From Heterodera schachtii (Eukaryota; Nematoda; Chromadorea; Rhabditida; Heteroderidae), in NCBI GenBank assembly GCA_023374025.1, contig SIJG01000033.1:717239-781238 (forward strand): a stretch of 64,000 nucleotides of DNA, read 5' to 3'. This document shows positions 12,401 through 22,914 of the stretch, in pieces. The position numbers were made by a program, and so were the translations under genes. The notes under the pieces were generated by a model that worked only from the letters and a program-made list of their open reading frames with translations, was not told the DNA's origin and did no database searches. Each line of letters opens with the position of its first letter. The first letter of the stretch is position 1.

Positions 12401-14238
12401 AGTGTCTGCGCCGCAAGTGTCGCTTTGACTGGGCGCCGCAAATGTCTGCGCCGCAAGTGTCAGCGCCGCAAATGTCAGCACCGCAAATGTCGGCCAATCG
12501 ACCCCCCCCCCCCCCCTCCTATTTTTGTATGATTACGATGGAAAATTTGCGCTTTGTGCCTCAATTTTAATTGGGTTTTTTGTTTTACATTCTTATCGCC
12601 TTTGTCTTTTACCAATTTCATTCGCAAATTCTTCTTCTGAAATAAGTGGAAAGCGAATTTTGTACAGTGCTGGGCCAAGAACGGCACGAAGATTCGCTGC
12701 TGAGCATTCTTTGGCACTTTGACAGCATTTGGCGTCAGCCCAACGGAGTGCCGAAAAAAAAAACAATTAAAATTTAAGTGAAATAATTAATAAATTAACT
12801 AAATTAATTCTTTATTGTGGTAAAATTACTGCATTCCAAATTGAAATTTCTTCATGGATTTGTAATTCATTGCGTCCAAAAATTTTGCACAACAAATTTT
12901 GGTCAATTTGCAAAAATTCATCCAATTTAAGCAAAGTGTCCGCGTTTTGGTCAATGAATAATAAACAATCATGGGCAAAATCCTTAATTAAAAATTCATT
13001 TTCATAATGAAAATTTTTTGATTAGTGTCTGACTTTTAAAAATTAAAATCATTTTTTGTATAATTTTAAATTATAATAAAGAATTTTTCTTCTCACCTCC
13101 AAGTCGAAAAGACAGGCCTGGGCATATGCCAAGAAAATATTGGGTAGTTTTGAAATGGGAATTTGTAAAGAAGATCGGACCAGGCTAGGGATGTTGTACT
13201 TTTTGGCTAATTAAAAAATAATTAGTAAATTTAATTACTTAAAATAAAATTTACCGGCGTAAAGCACGGCCATTGCGTTGTCTCCGTTTAAATCGCTCAA
13301 ATCACCAGCGTAAATGAAGCTTAACATCACTTTGAATGCTGCTGCTTCAACATCGGGAATTTCCACAACAGGGCAATTAGCAGAGTCTAATTGAAAATTT
13401 GATAACTCGAGTCCGGATTTATACTAACAAAAATTAAAATTTGGATTATATACGGACGAAAATTCTCCAAATATGGAAAAAATAAAAATATACGGTAAAA
13501 ATGTTTCTCCTAGAAAAAAAATTACTTCAAGGAAAATTTATTTAAATAGGATTTTTGAAGATTAAAAAAAAGGACAATTTTTAGATTTTATCAAAAAATT
13601 CCGGTCTTTCTGCGTTTATTTCTTGAATTTTTTTCATCTTTGGGAATGTATTTTTTCCAAATTATTTGTGAAAATTAACCTGCTGTAATATGGATTAAAA
13701 TATCGAAATATGGAAAAAAATGCGGAATATGTAAAACTGAAAATAAAAGGCATCCTAAAAGCTTCAAACTAAGCTAAAAAATTATTTATTGATTTTGGGC
13801 CGAAATAATTGTGCAAAAAATGGAAATATATACAATTCCGGTCTTTTCTTAATCCCTAATTTTAATAGATTAATATTCCAAATATATTTTTACCATTTTC
13901 CGGTTTTGCATTCTTTGAATCAAAACGAAACATTGCCTTAAATACGTCGGACGCGTGCTTCAAAATGAGTTTATGTGCTGGCACAAGCTTAACAAGAACT
14001 AATTTAGGAAAAACAATTTAACAAATAAATTAATAAAACACATAAAATAAAATTAAACAAAATTTAATTAACAGAAAAACAAAATTAAATTAAAATTCTT
14101 ATTCTTATTATATATATTTAATTTTTTTTTACCGAAACTCGCCTCTTTTTCGTCTCCGTCCCCCACCAAAAAGTGCACATCCGCGTACTCTCCCGTGCTC
14201 AGCAACAGCTTCATCCAATCAGTCGCCGATTTGGGCAT
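9467..14238 (-). CDS. BTB-BACK-MATH-MATH domain protein
   Basis: Eleven exons: 14238-14133, 13998-13894, 13386-13255, 13206-13097, 12982-12830, 12751-12613, 11083-10763, 10333-10191, 10132-9817, 9770-9628 and 9571-9467, 590 residues, all phases consistent. The BTB domain comes first (LLLSTGEYADVHFLVGDGDE, VPAHKLILKHASDVFKAMF). The BACK domain follows (FAHDCLLFIDQNADTLLKLD, then EEISIWNAALRWADAKC). After a VPSGVLTTDEVIGV linker come two MATH domains, each with SETVYIKGFPWKI- and NWSCKCSATLRIV-like blocks. Such proteins usually serve as substrate adaptors for cullin-3 ubiquitin ligases, and nematodes carry large families of them. The two MATH units share exon borders and phases, so the second is an internal duplicate. 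One defect is seen: the acceptor before 12751 reads TTTTTCG, not CAG, beside a run of ten A on the plus strand. The 1.5-kb intron before exon 7 contains a foldback element. Confidence 0.88.
10385..10580 (+). repeat. Dispersed repeat, copy 1
   Basis: This intronic stretch matches 15350-15560 closely and in the same orientation, including AGGCAAATGCCTAAAATTT and GTCTACGATGACTTTTATAA. The first word contains the palindrome GGCAAATGCC. It lies in the intron between exons 7 and 8 of the BTB gene. The two copies bracket that gene's 5' end. Confidence 0.7.
11390..12516. mobile_element. GC-rich foldback element with minisatellite arms
   Basis: Two arms, about 11400-11600 and 12245-12500, are inverted copies of each other. 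Each is made of roughly 15-bp units of the type TTGCGGCGCCGACAC, and each ends inward at a shared ATTAAATGACCCCAAAAATT. The outer borders both contain GGTCGA next to long C or G runs. The 650-bp centre is AT-rich, carries one degenerate copy of the GGCGGTGCC hairpin near 11993-12020 and has no ORF. The element sits inside a BTB-gene intron. ORFs across the arms (repeated APQVS or RRKC) are artefacts of the repeat. Exact target duplications were not resolved. Confidence 0.72.
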
Positions 14239-15349
14239 GGCAATTTCAAAATTTCGCTAAATTAATTATATTTAACAAAATTTATTATTTTCAATTGTTT
14301 GCTAAATTATCATTTGGAAATAATAAAGTTTAAAAAAACAAAACAAAAATTATACCCAGAAAAGTGTCTATTTTTCGCAAAAAAAAAACCCTGAAAAATA
14401 CGGCAATAATGAAAAAATACCAAATTGTGATTGATTGACAATTGTTTGGTCATTTTACCTAATCAACTGTAACCGTTGAATAAAAGAACTCAAAGCACAA
14501 ATATTTTATAGATGAATTAAAATTGTCAAAATTATTTTTACTTTAATGTACCTAAAAATAGAAATGGAAATAAATAATTTTACTACACTTTCTGTTGCTG
14601 ATCTGCTGCCTAATGGTTCACTTAGAATTATGATGGCTTTTAGATGGGCACAAATAATTTACGGCAAAATGATGACCTCAAAAACGATTAAGACCCAATA
14701 AGAGGATGCACTATTTTTTGTAAATTTTTGAGTCGTTTTCCTACAATTGTTTTTCTTTTTTATAAAAGGGTACTTTTCCGTTTTGGGCCTACATCTCAAA
14801 AGAAAAATAAAAAATCAACAAAGGGCACGCTTAAAGGACAATTATAAACCTTCCATTCCCATAGCATAAATTAGCGTAGCGATACAAGACTTTTTCGGTT
14901 TTGCGCTAACTTAGTGAATGTGAAACTTTTTTAAATCTTGAGGTGTAGGCCCAAAACGGAAAAGTCCCTAAAAGTATGATTTTTAGAAAATCTCAAAAAT
15001 CCTCATGAAAATAGTAATGTGCGTTGCATTATTTTTTGAAAATTTTAACTTTGCTTCCCAGAGTAACCTAGAAAAGACATGTTAACAAAAGCCCCGTCCT
15101 TTGCACATTTTTTTTTTGTTGCGAAACTTTTTTCTTCTTTGGGTCAGCATTTTGCTCAAATAAAAATTGAAAATACAAAAAAAAAAGATTGGAAAAGAGC
15201 AAATTCAATTCAAAAAATATTTCTGTTCACTTTTCCTCTTTATTAGGTCATCGTTTTGCCGTGAATTATTTTATGTCCCTCAATTAATACAATTAGTGAC
15301 AAGAGAAAGATAAAACAACTTTTTCTTACGAAAATCAATCTTTAAGTTG

Positions 15350-15560
15350 TTATTTAGGGCTTCATTTTTTAGGCAAATGCCTAAAATTTCTGCGCACTTG
15401 ATACACTCAAATAAGCACGAAAAACGCGTTTTCCACTTGGTTTGGGGTGTCTACGATGACTTTTATAATTCCTAACTTTGCCTATTTTCGACTCGACTTT
15501 TTGTGCTTAATGCTTAAATGCCTATTTTTATGCCTATTTCAGGACTTTCGGAAAAACCCT
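15350..15560 (+). repeat. Dispersed repeat, copy 2
   Basis: This is a direct copy of 10385-10580 and lies upstream of the BTB gene. The rest of 14239-15767 is AT-rich with no gene that I can support. Confidence 0.7.
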
Positions 15561-15767
15561 TAACAAAAATGCTAAAAATGAAAAATACACCCCTAAGAAT
15601 TGAAAAATTTTCTCAAAAATTGATCCTCAAAATTTATTTTATTTTTTCTTTTGCTTTATAAATTGTCCTTATTCAAAAAAGCTTTAAAACAATTGGCTTT
15701 TAATTGCAAAAAATTGGCCTTTTTGGTGAAAATCTGTTAACAAATCAGAACGAAATTACAAATTTTC

Positions 15768-15960
15768 CAACGGCGCCTATCGGCACCGCCGGACCCTCTC
15801 CCCTCGCCCACTCACCAAAAGTTTTTCGGAAAAATGTGCCGCAAAAAAATCGTTAAAAATCTGATTTTTTATCCCGAATGCACTGAAATTTACGATTTGC
15901 TTATTTCCTCCCTAAAATTGTTAAATTCGATAGTCGGAATCGAAAAATATAATATTTAAT
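15768..15960. repeat. Inverted copy of the 11840-12030 repeat
   Basis: It contains the GGCGCCTATCGGCACCGCC hairpin followed by a stretch that is the reverse complement of about 11860-12030, sharing AAATTTACGATTTGCTTATT. No coding is present. Confidence 0.6.
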
Positions 15961-16037
15961 ACATTTTTGATCGAATAATTTTAAAAATAACTGATTTGAA
16001 GCAATTTCGCAAAATGTTCTGATTTTCGACCCCAAAG

Positions 16038-17256
16038 GAATTGATGGAACCAAGAAAAGGGTTTTATGACAAGAATGGGGATAATGTAACATTGACAAGC
16101 GATTTTGCTGTGGGCGAACCAAAAGCGGACAAATCATTTCTAATTCAAGCAAATCCTATGGAACACATTTTATGGAAATTGAAAAAGTGCGGAATGTGCG
16201 CGAGAAATGGTTTTGAGTGAATGTGAAAGTGAATCTGTCACTTACATAAAGGGATTGTCAGTCATGGAAAATATTGTGGTTGTGCGAGAAGTGATTTTTA
16301 TCGGGAACCGAGAAATGAGACCGAGAAATTCCCCGGGAAACGATACGAGAACCGAGACCCAAAAAAGTCGAGAAATTTCTCGACTCGGGAATCGAGAACC
16401 GAGAAATTTAAATGAAATTGATTCAAATGTATTTTTTAATCAAAAACAATTAAATGGGGTAGATCAACCAGAATTTTTGCGTAGGAGTCTCAACATTAAA
16501 GTAACGGCCTTTTTTTGCTTTTAAAACGCTTTTTTGTGCACTTTTTCCAAAAAAAAAAAAAAACTTAAACGAACAAGGGGGTCCGGCGGTGCCGATAGGC
16601 GCCGCCGGAAAAATTTTGTAATTTTTAATGCGACTTGATAACAGATTTTGACCAAAAAGGCCAATTTTTGCATGGCAAATTTTAGGTCAACTTTTGAAAT
16701 CTTAGGGGAATTTTGTGGGCCGGCGGCGCCGATAGACGCCGACGGGTTAATTTTTTGGGATTTTTCATGAATTTTGTTAAAAATATGTTGAAAATTTAAT
16801 AATTTTTCCTCTTTTCCCACTTCGCTGGCGAGCCCCACTCCCCGAAAGGGTCATCCTTAACAGTAAAAATTTCTCGGTTTCCTAGACTAAAAACCCGAGA
16901 CCGGGAACTGAGACCGGGAAGCGAAAAACCCGAGAAATTTCCCGAGTCGGGAACCGAGACTCTCGCACATAACTAGGAAATATGGGCACAAATAAGCCAG
17001 AGGATGGAAAGCACTGATGCTTGGGCATTTCCTATATTGTAACGCTCCAAAAGAAGGTGCAAATTAATGTTAATTGACAACAATATTTTTTATTTTTTTA
17101 GACATAAATTGGAGTTGCAAATGTTCGGCAACTCTTCGAATTGTCTTGCAAAAGAACGGTGTGCCGGATTACCGAAGAAAATTAAATAACGATGTTTTTG
17201 ACAATAAAACAAACAACTGGGGATATTTTAATTTTATTTCGTTTGTTCGGGAATAA
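16038..17256 (+). pseudogene. Decayed MATH-domain gene copy, split by an insertion
   Basis: On the plus strand, opposite to the intact BTB-MATH gene, three MATH exon blocks can be read. The first, from an AAG acceptor at 16038, gives ELMEPRKGFYDKNGDNVTL. A one-base slip near 16155 then leads into FMEIEKVRNVREMVLSECES and VTYIKG, and the tryptophan motif follows. The block resumes after an insertion with LGHFLYCNAPKEG at about 17012-17050. The last block, 17104-17249, reads NWSCKCSATLRIVLQKNGV and ends soon after at a stop. No BTB or BACK part is found. The slip, insertion and missing ends argue for a dead copy derived from the same family as the neighbour at 9.5-14.2 kb. Confidence 0.7.
16281..16969. 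mobile_element. Inverted-repeat element inside the MATH pseudogene, 689 bp
   Basis: It has TGTGCGAGA at the left end and TCTCGCACA at the right end. Both terminal regions are rich in variants of GGGAACCGAGAAATT. The middle contains two copies of the GGCGGTGCCGATAGGCGCC hairpin, at about 16582 and 16719. It separates two parts of a MATH coding block, so it arrived after the gene copy. No transposase and no clear target duplication were found. Confidence 0.62.
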
Positions 17257-17605
17257 ATCATTTTTGGGAATTTTTTGTGTTTTAATCCTATTTCTGCCGT
17301 TTTTACCAAATTTTTACAATGCTAATTGCAATAACATAATTAGTTAAATAAATTTCTTCTAATATATCATAAAGTTCAATAAATTAATTTGAAAGTGAAA
17401 ATTAAAAAAATTGGTCTTTTGCAGTTGTTGCAAAACTGCAAATTACTGAATAAATATTAAGGAGAAATTGAAATATGTTTTGGTTTTTGATCAATAAAAA
17501 TCTATTTTTAGTGGGGCACTTTTCTCCTTCATATTTAAGAAAGGTACATAATTTAAAATTATTAATAATTATTAATTACCCTTTCCTCCCGTTCCACAAA
17601 TTTAT

Positions 17606-17864
17606 TTATTTTAAACGCAAAATTTGGGTATTAATTAATTCATTTGTTAATAATTGCCCATCGATTAACTCTAGTCCATATACAAATGCGGTCAAAAGCT
17701 TTTCTTAGCTTTTCGATTTCAATTTGAATACATAAAAGTTTTATAATTTAATCGTTTAAAATATAATAAATGCCAAAAGGATAGGGTGGCGAGAGAAATG
17801 TCTTACCAAATGCCGAAATTCGCGCAATGGAAATGCACAAAATCCGACAAATTCGGGCCACCAT
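17606..17864 (-). CDS. Weak candidate small secreted peptide, 51 aa
   Basis: Exon 1 (17864-17807) reads MVARICRILCISIARISAF and ends at a GTAAGA donor in phase 1. Exon 2 (17703-17606) follows a CTAAG acceptor in matching phase, adds KLLTAFVYGLELIDGQLL and stops. The start resembles a signal peptide. No family is recognised, and in such AT-rich DNA the fit could be chance. Confidence 0.22.
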
Positions 17865-20800
17865 TTTCATTTAACTTAAATTCATTTGAAATAGGTAATT
17901 GAAACAAATCTGTGCAAAATAACCTAAAATTTTTTTTCCATTTGGGTTGGACATGGAGGAACTAATCAATTATCAATTTTTTGAAATTAATACTTTGAAT
18001 TTTTATAATTTTCAATAGAAGAGTCCGAAATCTCAGTCAGTCTCATTAAAAGACCAAAATTCGAGTCGGTGAAAAAAAAACGACAACCAATACTGAGATT
18101 CTCGTATAATTTTTGTAAAAGCATGCCTCTTATCCGGGATTTTCGGCCATGTTATTTAAGACTGCTGGATGATTTTGACAATTTCCAGTACTTTCCTGCC
18201 TGATCCTTCATTTTTTAACTTCAATCTTTAATCAAAATCACTGTGTCCAAAATTAGAAGAAAACAATTAAAAAGAAACCGATTTTCAACATTCAGTCCAA
18301 ATTGGGAAAACTTTGTGCTCCACCATCACTCGTTGAACATTTTTTTATAATTTAAACATTTTATATTTTCTATTTTATTGCTTTGTGTAAAATATTTTCA
18401 ATTTTTAATAATTTTTTTCGCCGGTTTTCACCCTAAAATTTTGTAATTAAAAATGATTTCTTACCCATATAAATAAACTTCCTCAAGTAAAAATTTGAAG
18501 GAACATTTGAAAAATTATATTCATTAGTGAATTCATGTGATAAAATTTAGCGAATTCGGTTGGCGGCGGCACTTTTACCTTTTTTGGCTTTTCTGTGGAA
18601 TTTGTAAAATGATTGCACCAATTTTGTTTTAAATTTCGCAATTTTTTAAAAAACAATAACAAAACTTCGTGGCCCAAAATTTTTCTCATTTATTATTAAT
18701 TGTACCCACCAAACTGTTCTCTATTTAATAATTCTACAATTTGTTTCAGCAAGCGTTCCATTCAATTCGGAGGTTATTGAACTGCTCAATGTAAAAGATT
18801 CATTTTGGAAATCTCCGATTTTAAAATAAAATTTTAAAATTTGGTAAGGGATTCTGCTTTTTACAAAGTATAATACTTTTCGGCTTTTTTTCTTTCAAAC
18901 ATTTGGGGGATGCATTTTTTCAAAAATCGGAAAGAGCACCAAATTCACTACCGAATTGGCATTGGAATGTTTTGTTAAAAAATCATGAAAAGAAAATGAT
19001 TTTTTCCTTTTTTTTCGTTTACTATATTTTTAAAAATTTATTGAAATTTAAAATTACCTGCGGTTTGTTTGATTTTTTTTTATTATTATTTTTTGGTTTG
19101 GGCCAAAAAGTGAGCGCCAAAAGGACCCTTTCCCCTGGTGATGTGTGTTGGAAACTTAAGCGGAGAAGCTTTCAGTAGCCAAATTAAAACACACACTGGC
19201 ATAAAAGCTTGAAACAGGGCACAAAAAAATAATTTAAATTAATTATTTTTTATTTTCGCTTTCCCTAAACAAATTATTTCGATGCTTTTCTTAAAATAAA
19301 CTCGCCCTGCTCCTGTGTCTGTGTACAAAAACAACAAATGCCTCTAAATATTTTCTCTGTTCAAATGGGCGGTCGAAAAATTATGACGTTTTTGTGGCAT
19401 TGTGTTTATTTTCTGGCACATTCAATGACATCATTCACCTCAAAACAATTTTGCGCACCAAATTTTATTAATACATTTTTTGTTTCTTTATATATGTAGG
19501 GGCCAATCACCATATCCTTGGCACTCTTTTATGAGCTGTTTGAGAATAAAAATTTTTGTCCGAGGCGCGTGACTCAAATAATATGAGAGTTTTTTCGACT
19601 CGTGACCGTAACTCTCGGGCATCACTTTCCCTTCAGTTTTTTTCAATTGTCCCGAATCCCATGCAGCGATATTCTTCATCCCGATTCCCGACCAAAAAAT
19701 TTGGTCATCCAATCCCGAATCTCGACTTTTTTCTCGTCCCATGGCAATCTTGGTCCACATCTTTCTCAGCTGGTTTGCAACTGATGGAACTATGACGCCA
19801 CATCACAGATCAATGATTGCGGAAATTGAATGGGCTAGGGATGGAGCTCATGAAAATTGAGTGCACCCAGCGGCGCTAAAACAACAAAAAAAAAATGGAA
19901 ATGAATTTTGTATGGAAATTTTGAAATTCTGTGTTCCGAATGCTAAGCATTTGCATTAAAAATTTTACATGAAAAACTTTTTTTTCCAATTTTTGAGAGA
20001 TTGCTGAGCAGCGGAGCCGGGTAAATTCTTGAAGTTTTTTCATAAATTTAAGGAGAATTCCATACCAATGACTAAAGGACAATTTTACACATGGTCTAAG
20101 CCTGTTGGAGTGTTTTTACTTTTTGCCAATTTTATTTTATCGGCCCATTTTTATTTTAATGACCGTTTTGTGCCCAATTTTTTTTTCTACCGGCCCTGAA
20201 TTAATTTGTTGTTATTAAGTTTCTATTAATGTTATATATATTATTGGCCTGGAAACATATGAACAATTTTAATTTTATTATTTCCAAAAATGGTAAAATG
20301 CGCCAACATTTGCCGCCTAAATTAATTTTACTGATATTTCACAACACTTGACAAATTGCAATTATGCGCTATAATAAACAAAGCGGCACAACATTATTAT
20401 TACTTACAGCCTTGCAGCGCAAAAAATAAGTTAATAAATATTATTAACCAATCACACAGAAACCCAAATTGTGCCGAAAAATTTCCATCAAAACGGGCAC
20501 TATTTTTGGACGGCACAAAACAATTTTGGCATTTTTAAGTGAGGGGGGGGGGGCAGAGGAGGATTGGGAGTACCACACAATGAATGAACGAATTGTATGA
20601 ATGACATTGGCATTGGCATTGGTAATGAGCTGTGAGTGAGGAGAGTTTGAGTTTTGGTAAATTGTTTAAATTTGCCTAACCCATTTTATGGCATTGTGCA
20701 CACTTTTTTCTGCAGCAAGGGCCAAACCAAAATTATCAATTTAAATAGGGGAAAAATTAGATTAATTACTTTTGGTCATTGTAATTATGATTATTTTTGC

Positions 20801-21630
20801 AGCTCTTTCCCATTTGCATTCATTGCAATTTTAGAGATTGACTTTTACTCCAAATGAAAAAGAAATTTTTGTTGTGAAATTTCAATTTTAAAAGAAACTA
20901 TTTTGCCTTAACTCTGGTAAATTCTCTGTTTTTCATTAGGTTCAATTAATAGCTAATTTTTTTCGTTTAGGCTAATAATTTCTGGTTTCTTAGTATTTCA
21001 AGCATTATTTTGGAAGTTTAAATTACTAAAACACTAAAATTTTAAAATATATAGTTTAACCTTTATGCATATCTTTTTAATCATACCATGCTAATTTTGA
21101 ACTTCTTGTACATCCGAATCACAATTTTTTTTTTATTAGTTCACTATAATTTTATTATTTCATAATTTTTAAATCATATTTGGGGAAATTAACCTTGTTC
21201 TTTTACACTTTAATTTAATGGCCGAGATTTTGAAATTTGTACATACTACATTAAAAACTAATTAATTTTCATCAATTTTCCGCTTTTACTAATACACACA
21301 CACCTTTCAGAAACTAAATATTGTAAATTTATGAAATAATTTTCTGCGTATTTATGTAATTTTATATCTGAGTTATATTTAAGCAATCCAAAAATTGAAA
21401 AAAAATTTTGTTGGAATTTCATAAATATATATTTTTTTAAGTAATTGCGTCATTTCCGCACACTGTACGAATATTATTATTCTTTTTTTGCCCATTGTCT
21501 GAAAAATATTTTCATTTTCGCACATTGCCTCAGGCATATTTGCCCAAAACTTTCCTTAAAAATTAATCGTCTCAAAATTTGGCAAATATTTTCACAGATT
21601 TTTAATTAAAAAATTTTCCAGGCTATCATT
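17865..21630. other. AT-rich stretch without a supported gene
   Basis: I see no convincing spliced gene. Near 19556-19760 lies a patch built from TCCCGAATCCC and GACTCG words that resembles the repeat patch in GT10 intron 7. A run of 11 G lies at about 20543. Confidence 0.4.
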
Positions 21631-21636
21631 TTGCAC

Positions 21637-21644
21637 TATAAAAA
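21637..21644 (+). promoter_or_regulatory. TATA box upstream of flp-11
   Basis: TATAAAAA lies about 330 bases before the flp-11 start codon. It is followed by a short possible 5' leader with a TTTCAG at about 21680, and a second GAATTCAG acceptor sits ten bases before the ATG. The leader could be joined by cis- or trans-splicing. Confidence 0.4.
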
Positions 21645-21969
21645 GCACTTGGACACAACACAAAACCGCTTATTATTTCAGCGAAAAAATAAAACATTTT
21701 TTCCCATTGCCCATCCGTTAGATTCTCCGGAAAACAAACGAAAAAAAGGTACGGTAATGGGAAATCAAATACAAAAATATATTTTAGTTAATAGTTTTAT
21801 TTTTAAATTTTGTTGGCAATTAACCATAAATATATTGAATAATTTAATGACTAAATAAAATTCCACAAAAGTTAACTTTAATATTTTTAAATTGATAAAC
21901 TTTTTTATCTTAAGTAAGAAATGCCAATTTAAATAAAAATGCCAATTTTAATTTGAATTCAGTTACAAA

Positions 21970-22914
21970 ATGACTTCTTCTGTTTCTTCTTCATCATCAT
22001 TGGCCCACCACCATCGTTCTCATTTTGGCATTTTGCCATTAATTGTCTCGCCGCTTTTCCTCTGCTTGACACTTTTCGGCACCGATGCCATTCCCATCGA
22101 CGGAGTTGACGATGCCGCATTTCAGCCATTTCAGCAGCGACAACCGTTCGCACTCTTTGCCGTCGCGCAGGAAGCAGACGAAAATGGCGGCATTGGAAGG
22201 TGTGCCATATGGAGCCCAAATTTTTTGGAATTTTAATTCAATTCTGCCTTTTAAACTTTTGTTATACCATTTAAATTCAAAAATTTTGGCAGTTTTTTGC
22301 TACTTTTTGACTTTTCAATTTTGCCTTTAATCGCTTATTTGGTTGGCATTTAGTGCTTCACTGATGGCAAAACGGCACCTGTTCGAAGCATTGGCACGCC
22401 AAGGCCGTTCGCCACGCTCCGCTTCTTCCGCAACAATGCGCAACGCACTCGTGCGGTATGTGTACGCGCAAGTATACACGACATGGAGAAACCTATCTAA
22501 TAGCAAAAATTTTGACCAGTCCGTTAGCACCATATTAGGTCCATATGGGGAAAATTGCAATATAGGAACAGGAAAAATCTATCGAATAAAACATACTGTA
22601 TTTACAGTATTTTGGGCTATACTGAACTTCTGTCATTCTTTTTATATTTTATCATTATAAAAGATTAATTATCCAAAAATTTGTTGTGTAAATCTAAGAA
22701 AATTTTAGTTTCGGCAAACGCGCTCTCTTCCCATCGGTGGCATTGGATGATAAGCGCAACCCACCGCAACCATTCGGTAATTAACTTGGCATTTAGCAAA
22801 TTGCCAATCTTTTTTCTTTGTCTCAAAAATTCGACTTTTTAAGTTCGCTTTGGTCGCTCAGCAGCAGAAATGGTGGACCAACAACAACAGCAGCCCTATT
22901 TTCCAGCGTTATGA
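21970..22914 (+). CDS. flp-11: FMRFamide-like neuropeptide precursor, FLP-11 type
   Basis: Four exons join in phase: 21970-22199, 22354-22455, 22709-22776 and 22844-22914, 156 residues. The N terminus has a hydrophobic secretion signal (about residues 20-38, IVSPLFLCLTLFGTDA). The mature region contains MRNALVRFGKR and NPPQPFVRFGR, both with an amidation glycine and basic cleavage sites. These match the two hallmark peptide types of nematode flp-11. A non-RFamide spacer, ALFPSVALDDKR, lies between them. In C. elegans flp-11 encodes sleep-promoting neuropeptides and has three RFamide copies; here only two are visible. Both RFG motifs are split by introns, so neither shows in an unspliced reading. 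The first candidate peptide probably starts after PR, giving SASSATMRNALVRF-amide. Confidence 0.93.

Noticed and set aside
11288..12570. Overlapping ORFs with APQVS, RRKC or DTCGA repeats on both strands
   Set aside because: All frames are open because the 15-bp unit is a multiple of three and lacks stops. They are satellite artefacts.
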